A stretch of 64,000 bases of DNA from Lolium rigidum (lineage: Eukaryota > Streptophyta > Magnoliopsida > Poales > Poaceae), in assembly GCF_022539505.1 (NCBI RefSeq), contig NC_061508.1:346717484-346781483 (forward strand), in the 5' to 3' direction. This document shows positions 56,484 through 64,000 of the stretch, piece by piece; within the stretch, counting starts at the first letter, position 1, and the number at the start of each line of letters is the position of its first letter. Below the pieces are notes generated by a model, which worked only from the letters and a program-made list of their open reading frames with translations, ran no database searches and had not been told where the DNA came from. The position numbers and the translations under genes are program-made.

Positions 56484-57957
56484 TGCTTGATAATCCCGTT
56501 GTTGATAATTTGTCTAGATTGGAAAATATTGCTTATGATCATGTTCCCGTTAATGATAGTTTTCCAAATGAACAATTGGCTGTAATAAAGGTGAGCTCGC
56601 GAGACGAGTCCTTGGTATGCTTGATTATGCTAACTTTATTGTTTCCAAGTACTTGCCTCCAACCTTTTCAGCTCAGCGAGAGGAGGAAATTCTTTTATGA
56701 CTTGAGGCATTATTTCCGGGATGACCCACACTTATATAAAGAAGGAGTGGATGGTATTATGCGAAGGTGTGTTCCCGAATATGAACAACAAGAGATATTG
56801 AGTAAATGTCATGGCGAGTGCTTATGGAGGACATCACGCCGGAGATAGAACCGCGCAAAAGGTTCTACAATCAGGTTTTTATTGGCCAACTCTCTTCAAA
56901 GATGCAAGGAAGTTTATTTTATCTTGTGATGAATGTCAAAGGGTTGGTAATATCTCCGGACGCAATGAAATGCCTATGAATTATACTCTTGTTATTGAAC
57001 CGTTTGATTGTTGGGGATTTGACTTCATGGGACCTTTTCCCTCTTCAAAAGGTAACACTCATATACTTGTTGCTGTTGATTATGTTACTAAATGGGTGGA
57101 AGCCATACCTACAAAAAGTGCTGATGGTGAGACCTCTTTAAAAATGCTTTTAGATATTATTTTTCCTAGATTTGGAGTACCTAGATATATTATGACTGAT
57201 GGAGGTTCTCATTTTATTCATGGAGGTTTTAGAAAAACTCTTTCTAAGTATGGTATTAATCATAGAATTGCTTCCGCTTATCATCCTCAAAGTAGTGGTC
57301 AAGTAGAACTATCAAATAGAGAAATTAAATCTATCTTGCGAGAAAACCGTTAATAAATCTAGAAAGAATTGGGCTAGTAAATTGAAAGACGCACTATGGG
57401 CTTATAGAACTGCTTATAAAAACCCCATGGGAATGTCACCTTATAAAATGGTTTACGGAAAAGCTTGTCATTTACCTTTAGAACTAGAACACAAAGCTTA
57501 TCGGGCTGTTAGAGAATTAAATAAAGATCCTAAACTTGCCGGTGATAAGAGGTTGCTACAATTAAGTTATCTAGATGAATGGAGAAGTGAAGCTTATGAA
57601 AATGCTAAACTCTTTAAAGAAAAAGTTAAAAAATGGCATGATAGAAGGATCATCAAAAGAGAGTTTAATATTGGGGATAAAGTCCTATTGTATCGGTCTC
57701 GTCTCGGATTCTTTGCAGGGAAATTACTCTCGAAATGGGAAGGACCATATGTTGTTGAGGAGGTGTATCGTTCGGGAGCAATTAAAATTAGCTCTCTCCA
57801 AGGCAATGCTACGCAAGTGGTGAATGGACAAAGACTCAAGCATTATATCTCGGGTGATTCTTATAATGTTGATGTTGATATTATTCAAGTGGAAACACCG
57901 GAGGCTTTCATCAAAGGACAAATTGACGATCCGCCGAACTCGACTTTGAATAGGTAA
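56483..57957 (+). pseudogene. Athila-type integrase
   Basis: Pieces run 56483-56848, 56811-57353 and 57382-57957 in several frames. Motifs in order: [20 protein letters not shown] and [10 protein letters not shown] (HHCC zinc finger), [18 protein letters not shown] (first Asp), [16 protein letters not shown] (second Asp), [18 protein letters not shown] (Glu). The C-terminal domain contains FNIGDKVLLYRSRLGFFAGKL. The catalytic triad is present in the sequence, but frame breaks near 56815 and a stop near 57351 disable the protein. Integrase inserts the element copy into the genome. Confidence 0.88.
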
Positions 57958-57963
57958 CAGATC

Positions 57964-58293
57964 TTGGTAATGAAAAGTTCGCGATTTACTTTCCGAACAT
58001 TATTTTTGCTGTTTTTGGAAAATAAGAAAAATTACGAGATCGAAACGGAGTGGAAAAGACGCACGAGGGGGTGCCACCATAGGCCGGCGCGGCCTGACCT
58101 GGGCCCGCGCCGACCTATGGTCTGGCCGCCTCGTTCCCCCTTTCCGACTCTTGTTCGATCTGGTACTTTCCGTTTGTTCTGAAAATTTTTATTATAAAAT
58201 CCCCCGGACCCCTGGAGGTCCGTATATCGTTTTCTCGACGTGTTTTGTTTCGAGCTGTTTCTGCCAGGATCCTGTTTTCGGTTTAGAAGCACC
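57964..58293 (+). other. Spacer between integrase and the 3' ORF
   Basis: GC-rich in part ('gccggcgcggcctgacc'), with no conserved frame; it probably holds the leader of the 3' ORF. Confidence 0.5.
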
Positions 58294-58848
58294 ATGGTCT
58301 CTAAGAACAAGGGCAAGGAGCTTCCGGATGAAGATAATCAAGATCGTGAGTGGAGAGAAGAGGACAAGAGCGTCAAGGAAGAAGCAAAGGAGGATGAAGA
58401 AGAAGTCGAAGAAGTTCCGCAAGAGCACCCACGCACCACCATTGCAAGCATCGAAGTGGTGACTAACTCGCTCAACGCCAAGAAGAGCGCACGGATTAGG
58501 ACCGGAGGAGGACTTCCCCGCCATTACCTAGCTCCAAGGACATCCTCTTCGGGCATTCACCATCCTTTCCACAATCTAATCTACAATAATCAAATTGAAA
58601 GGACTCCCAAGGCAGCACCGCCTAGCAATTGGGATATAGATCGTTCTAACAATGCAGGAAAGACGGAGCCCGAAGCTGAAGGTTGGGGAAATAACTCCAA
58701 GAGTTGGGACTCGTCGTCGGACAGACTTCTTAACCGCGTCGAGCACAATTCGGAGATGATTCGCAACCTCATATACAGGATTGATGAGCTTCAGGAGCTC
58801 ATTGAGAAGCTTGTCAGGAATTCATCACCACCATCACCAAAGGAGTAA
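58294..58848 (+). CDS. 3' ORF of the Athila-type element, not envelope-like
   Basis: ATG 58294 (MVSKNKGKELPDEDNQDREW) runs 184 codons to TAA at 58848 without a break, although every pol gene nearby is broken. The N-terminus is highly acidic and charged (EEDKSVKEEAKEDEEEVEE), the middle is Ser/Asn-rich and the C-terminus is a coiled coil (LLNRVEHNSEMIRNLIYRI, then LQELIEKLVRN). There is no signal peptide and no transmembrane helix, so it is not an env protein, although it occupies the env position of Athila elements. Its role is unknown; a coiled coil suggests oligomerisation. Confidence 0.65.
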   Translation: MVSKNKGKELPDEDNQDREWREEDKSVKEEAKEDEEEVEEVPQEHPRTTIASIEVVTNSLNAKKSARIRTGGGLPRHYLAPRTSSSGIHHPFHNLIYNNQIERTPKAAPPSNWDIDRSNNAGKTEPEAEGWGNNSKSWDSSSDRLLNRVEHNSEMIRNLIYRIDELQELIEKLVRNSSPPSPKE

Positions 58849-60611
58849 TCCATCATCGGTATTGGCATCCCCTTGGTTTGTTCCAAGCTTGGGGGAGTGC
58901 CGCGGTATCACATTATCACTACCTTTTACTTTTTACTATCAAGTAGTGTCATATCATGAGTAGGGAAGTTATCGTATGAGATGGGTTGCGGTGTGGAAGT
59001 ATCTCTCCTTTAGTTTGTCTATGTATCCCTTGGTGTGAGTTATCGTTATGGAATATTAATGAGAAGTCTTATCATTTACATATTGCACACCTTATTTTAG
59101 TTTGCAATTTCTACTATATGATTGATCTTGATTTTAGTATTGGTACCACTTTGGGAGCATTAAGTAAATCTATTTGGTTTTGGCAAACTTAGCAATGGTC
59201 AATAGCAACAACACTTTGAGTTTAAGAATAATAGAGGAAACAAATGTAGAAGATATTATTATCTTTCTTATCAAGTTCTTAGCTTAGTATTCTAAATGTT
59301 AAAACTGTTTGTGCTTACAAGTAAGATGCATGATTGTTTCTATCACATGTATATTTGTTTGTTTCCTTCAACTCTTATGCTTGCTATTTAACCTTGCTAG
59401 CCAAAGACTCGTACTGAGAGGGAATACTTCTCGTGCATCCAAACCTGAACCCAAACCTATGCCATTTGTGTCCATCATATCTACCTACTACATGGTATTT
59501 TCTGCCATTCCAAGTAAATACTTCATGTGCTACCTTTAAACAATTCAAAACTTATTACTCTTTATTTGTGTCAATGTTTTATAGCTCATGAGGAAGTATG
59601 TGGTGTTTTATCTTTCAGTCTTGTTAGGCAGCCTCCACTAAAGGACTAGTGGCTTCATCCACTTATCCTATAATTTTGCAATAAGAGCCGGCAACGGGGT
59701 TCCCAGCCCCAATTAATCAACTTTCATTAATAATTCTCTTCACATGTTTTGCCCTGATTCATCGATAAGCAACTTAATTTTGCAATAGACACTCCTCCAT
59801 GGTATGAGATTGTTGGAAGGCACCCGAGGATTCGGTTAGCCATGGCTTGTGTAAGCAAAGGTTGGGGGAGTGTCATCCTTAAATAAACTAAAATACATGT
59901 GCAAACAAAAGAGAAGAGGGATGATCTACCTTGCTGGTAGAGATAACGTCCTTCATGGGAGCCGCTCTTTGGAGGTTTGTTTGGCAAGGGGGGTTAGAGT
60001 ACCCGCTACCAGTCGTTGACAACAACAAACACCTCTCAAAACTTTACTTTTATTCTCTTTATATGATTTCAAAACTGAAAAAGCTCTAGCACATGATTTA
60101 ATCTCTGCTTCCCTCTGCGAAGGGCCTGTCTTTTACTTTATGTTGAGTCAGTAAACCTATTTCCCTCCATCTCAAGCAAGCATTTGAGTTATTGTGATCA
60201 AACCATTATATTGTGATCTGCTTCATCATGTCTTTACTCTTTCTTGTTTAGTACAAGTTTTACCTGAATGAATATAGCTTTGAAAGTCATCAATGATTAA
60301 TATGATTGAGTATGCAAGTTTACCATAAGCTTTAATATGAGAGCGCTGCTCAATAGATAAGTATAATCTGTTAACTGTTCTCTGACCAAGAACAAAGTTT
60401 GCCATCACCAATTATGATTTCTTATGCACCCTTATTTGTGATTACCTTATACTTGTTTCAAGTTGAGTTGTATGAGTAAGTTGTTTACTATAATGTCTTG
60501 TGTGAATGAATATGATGCTTCTTGTCCGTATTTTATTTATCGACTCTTCACTCCATAAACATGTGGACCTGTTTACCGAGTTCAGTTTCGCTTGGGGACA
60601 AGCGAAGTCTA
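58849..60611 (+). other. Long 3' untranslated region of the Athila-type element
   Basis: About 1.75 kb with 'cttgggggagtg' motifs (58888, 59863) and AT-rich sequence; no ORF above noise. The motif AAGCTTGGGGGAG appears here and again as the polypurine tract. Confidence 0.55.
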
Positions 60612-60623
60612 AGCTTGGGGGAG
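60612..60623 (+). promoter_or_regulatory. Polypurine tract of the Athila-type element
   Basis: AGCTTGGGGGAG immediately before the 3' LTR (60625). Purine-rich, in the right place, and similar to the tract of other grass Athila elements. Confidence 0.8.
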
Positions 60624-60624
60624 T

Positions 60625-62118
60625 TGATACGTCCAATTTGCATCACTATTTTATATCATAATTTGTTGTTATTCATTGATATATTTCATATTGGGACACA
60701 ATACTTATGTTATTTCATCTATTTTGCATGTTTCATGATTATTTGGAGATCGAGCACCGGAGCCGAGATTCTGCTGGAAAAAGCACCGTCGGGATGCGAT
60801 ATTTCGGAAGATCAACTCGTGGAAGGAAGTTTTACCAAAAATCCTATTTTTCCGGATGACGGAGGAAGCCGGAAGGGGAGCCGGCTGGACCCGGGGTGAG
60901 CCCACACCATCGGGTGGCGCGGCCCATGGCCCGGCCGCGCCACCATGTGGTGTGGAGCCCCCTCGGCCTCTTTCGCCTCCTTTTCTTCGCGAAACCCTTC
61001 GTCCCGAAGACCTAAGCCACAGAGGAATCCTCACGAAGGGTTACAGCCGCCTCTGCGGGGCGGAGAACACCAGAGAGAAAAGAGCTCTCCGGCGGGCAGG
61101 AATCCGGCGGGGAAATTCCCTCCCGGAGGGGGAAATCGACGCCATCGTCACCGCCATCGAGCTGGACATCATCTCCATCACCATCATCATCATCTCCACC
61201 ATCATCACCGCCATCTCCACCGCTGGACATCGTCACCGCTGTAGCAATTTGGGTTTGATCTTGATTGTTTGATAGGGGAAACTCTCCCGATACTGATTTC
61301 TACTTGTTGTTGATGCTATTGAGTGAAACCATTGAACCAAGGTCTATGTTCAGATTGTTATTCATCATCATATCACCTCTGATCATGTTTCATATGATGT
61401 CTCGTGAGTAGTTCGTTTAGTTCTTGAGGACATGGGTGAAGTCTAATTGTTAGTAGTGAACTATGGTTGAGTAATATTCAATGTTATGATATTTAAGTTG
61501 TGGTGTTATTCTTCTAGTGGTGTCGTGTGAACGTCGACTACACGACACTTCACCATTTATGGGCCTAGGGGAATGCATCTTGTACTCGTTTGCCAATTGC
61601 GGGGTTGCCGGAGCCCCGGTTGGTATATCGATGCAGGAGGGATCGCAGGATCTCAGAGTTTAAGGCTGTGGTTAGATTTATCTTAATTACTTTCTTGTAG
61701 CTGCGGATGCTTGCAAGGGGTATAATCACAAGTATGTATTAGTCCTAGGAAGGGCGGTACATTAGCATAGGTTCACCCACACAACACTTATCAAAACAAT
61801 GAAGATTAATCAACTGTAAGTAGCGAAAGCACTAGACTAAAATCCCGTGTGTCCTCGAGAACGTTTGGTCATTATAAGTAAACAAACCGGCTTGTCCTTT
61901 GTGCTAAAAAGGATTGGGCCACTCGCTGCAATTATTTCTCTCGCATTTTACTTACTCGTACTTTATTCATCTGTTACATCAAAACCCCCTGAATACTTGT
62001 TTGTGAGCATTTACAGTGAATCCTTCATCAAAACTGCCTGTCAACACCTTCTGCTCCTCGTTAACATTCTTACTTATCGAAGATACTACGATACACCCCC
62101 TATACTTGTGGGTCATCA
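60625..62118 (+). repeat. 3' LTR of the Athila-type element
   Basis: 1494 bp, same ends as the 5' LTR (TGATACGTCC..GGGTCATCA). Followed directly by GTATG, the right half of the target duplication. Confidence 0.92.
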
Positions 62119-62230
62119 GTATGCCAAATCTAATGATGCTATTTTTAACTCACAATCTAAAGCTTTTGTCTATATTGGTAGTCAGTGACCGAAAACTCTA
62201 GCTATGATCTAACTACTATTTACGAATGGA

Positions 62231-62424
62231 AACATTCTGATTTATAAAAAAAAATGAAACAGTGTCTAGGAGGAACTAGACATTTTTTTGATATAGTAGA
62301 AGCGGGACTTGGCGTGACAATTCTGAAATTCGTTCCTGACAGGAATCGAACTCCGGTCGTCAGGGTGCGCCACTGCGACCCCAACCACTGGGCTAAGCCC
62401 ACGTCGTCAACATTCTGATTTATA
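62231..62424 (-). mobile_element. tRNA-derived SINE (Au-like) with intact target duplication
   Basis: A perfect 16-bp duplication, AACATTCTGATTTATA (62231-62246 and 62409-62424), bounds a 162-bp body. On the minus strand the body has TTAGCCCAGTGG (A box, 62385-62396) and GGAGTTCGATTCC (B box, 62342-62354), and ends in an A/T-rich tail. This is a pol III SINE related, by memory, to the Au family of Triticeae. Transcription would start near 62408. Confidence 0.85.
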
Positions 62425-63679
62425 TCTTGAGTAGCTATTTCCTCACAAAAATAGCACGTTAAATTAATTGGTTAATGACCAGGTTATGCTCGATCTTCCT
62501 TTTTCCTAAAAGAAAAAAACTATATAACTATGACTATTGGTTGTTACATTTCTCGGTAAAATACAATACTCCTGCACCTTTGGTCAAAGAAATCGCCGGT
62601 TCCAAAATTGACAGAGGCACCGTCAATGATCAGCACTAGTCAAAGAGGGGTCGTTTGCAACACCAAATATTGAATCCCACTACCCCATTATCTGCGCCCC
62701 CCCCCCCCCATGCTCATGATTTTTCTTTGAACTAAAGCCATGGCAGCTCTTTATTTGTGTGACTTTAGTTGGTTCTGCCCCCCTCATACTAAGATTGCCC
62801 CCCTTATATTTTATTCCTGGCTCCGTCCCTGCCCATTATACTTTGTTTTGTAAGCATTTCAACAAAAGAAAAAAGTATATTTATTTTTGAGTTCATTGCT
62901 CCAAACTTATTGGCCAGAACCAAGGAACTAGTGTCCTTGGCTCTCTTTATGGGCAAAGCGGTAATCATTGTACCTCCCATGCCCCAACTTAACGGCTGAT
63001 GGTGAAACCCTTCATCAACACGTACACTGTAGCATTGATGATGGAAAATGACACACATAATCGAACTGTTTCCACTATTAATTAGCATGACAGTGTCTGA
63101 ACACAGGAAATACCTAACTTTTTGGCCCATCAATTCGGAAGCTATACTGGATCTTAAGCAATGGAAATGACATTATTTTCTGTACTAAATCTTAACCAAT
63201 GGAAATTACAGTATTTTCTGACGTAAAGGTGATGTCAAGATTAATTAGGCGCCAAATTTGTGACAGTGTGAAGTTTTTGTACCTCAGCAGAAACAATGAG
63301 GTAATTAAGCTGGTGCTAAGAATCAGAAAGGGACAGATAAAGTGAATTCTCTAGTTGCTATCTGAAAGTGAAGTGCCCTGTGTAGAGGGCAATCTAGGCA
63401 GTAATGAATGTAGCAGTAGTAAATTTGAACAGTGTACACCTGTACACTGATGTTGTATTCTACACTCTACATGTAGCAACGAGCTTCCAGCTTGTTCCAG
63501 CTAGAGACTACAGGTTGATCCTTAACATATGCTAATTGCAATGACTACAGGTTGATCCTTAATTTCAAGGAACATTTCACCCGCAAGTGGAGAAGAAGAG
63601 CCTTATTTGGTCCAATGGTTGTTATGTTTTTTACGCTCCCAAAACAGAGTTAAGTCCATTATGCCAAATGCACTTTTGA
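62425..63679. other. Unassigned interval
   Basis: Contains a run of 14 or more C (about 62697-62710) and a 'cctggctccgtccctg' stretch, otherwise ordinary AT-rich sequence with no ORF above background. Nothing recognised. Confidence 0.5.
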
Positions 63680-64000
63680 CCTTGGGTGCATATGCTTCTG
63701 CTGCTGAAAAAGTCATTTTCAATAGAAAAATCCTGAACAAAAATTCCGCGTGTATATATCAACATTCTACGTGCGTATGCTAAGTTTCGCGCGAAATCGA
63801 TATTTTTTGTGGCCTTTGTAAAAAAAGATAAAAGAAATGTCTTGTGGAGAGCTTTTTTTTAGCACCAAATTTTATCTTTTTACACATGACACAAAATATA
63901 TCGGTTTTCCATGAAACGACTTTGTGAACGCACGGAACATCAAAATGTTTTTTATCAGAATTTTTTAACATTTCATAATATGTTTAAAATTTATCTTGAA
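63680..64000. mobile_element. Start of a foldback element related to 27779-28137
   Basis: CCTTGGGTGCATATG at 63680 matches the terminus of the element at 27779-28137, and the inner 19-mer starting TCAGAATTTTTTAAC recurs (about 63957). The other end lies beyond the window. Confidence 0.5.

Larger units (their letters stand above)
51597..62118 (+). mobile_element. Athila-type Ty3/gypsy LTR retrotransposon, structurally complete
   Basis: 10,522 bp with LTRs 51597-53114 and 60625-62118. The target duplication GTATG is perfect (51592-51596, 62119-62123). The primer site (53126-53143) is of the tRNA-Asp type and a purine-rich tract (AAGCTTGGGGGAG) precedes the 3' LTR. Domains run gag, protease, RT, RNase H, integrase, then a separate 3' ORF and about 1.8 kb of non-coding sequence. 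Every pol gene is broken, so it is immobile alone. The layout fits the Sabrina/Fatima/WHAM-like families of Triticeae; I do not assign one. Confidence 0.93.

Noticed and set aside
62342..62396. tRNA gene on the minus strand
   Set aside because: A and B boxes are present, but there is no acceptor stem and the unit has a poly(A/T) tail and a target duplication; it is a SINE.
62697..62710. Poly-C tract as a regulatory element
   Set aside because: No context supports function, and homopolymer length is unreliable in assemblies.

Overview
The window looks like intergenic DNA from a large grass genome, most likely a Pooideae cereal (Triticeae or an oat-like relative). The reasons are nested LTR retrotransposons, an Angela/BARE-type copia LTR with an initiator-Met primer site, an Athila-type gypsy element with a tRNA-Asp-type primer site, a tRNA-derived SINE resembling Triticeae Au, and many small TTA/TAA-flanked Harbinger-like elements. 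I see no intact conserved host gene, no tRNA or rRNA gene and no CRISPR. Nearly everything is mobile DNA or its relics. Family names are from memory and were not searched.

Layout. 1-14085 is a nest of three Ty3/gypsy elements. The 3' part of element 1 (1-4674, with an antisense multi-exon gene) ends inside the 5' LTR of element 2 (4675-11347, gag-protease only, with its own antisense ORF). Element 2 in turn sits inside the pol gene of element 3 (11348-14085). A minus-strand solo LTR follows (14086-15551).

From about 16.4 to 47.3 kb a duplicated unit occurs four times: A 16373-21600, B 24662-26020, C 29352-43000 and D 44199-47250. The copies have collected different insertions, so copies without an insertion show the empty site for copies that have it. 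Insertions include a Harbinger element with a transposase reading frame (18409-20493), several Harbinger-like elements carrying coding cargo (B3-domain protein, ORF1-like protein, a WRLS-type proline-rich protein), MITEs, a bare poly(A) retro-insertion, and a young 8.6 kb copia element (29398-38032, ACGTG target duplication) whose pol is dead although its LTRs are nearly identical. Between copies A and B lies the 5' end of an LTR element that carries an intact 260-codon ORF of unknown function.

47331-50692 holds two more Harbinger-like cargo elements, followed by an RNase-H-like relic. 51597-62118 is a structurally complete Athila-type element (GTATG target duplication, two ~1.5 kb LTRs) with gag, protease, RT, RNase H and integrase in several broken frames plus a non-envelope 3' ORF. 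The tail (62119-64000) has a SINE with a perfect 16-bp target duplication and the start of a foldback element related to one at 27.8-28.1 kb.

The genes form no pathway. What the window shows is parasitism among elements: LTR elements without usable polymerase, Harbinger-like elements without transposase but with captured or ORF1-like coding sequence, and antisense genes inside LTR elements.
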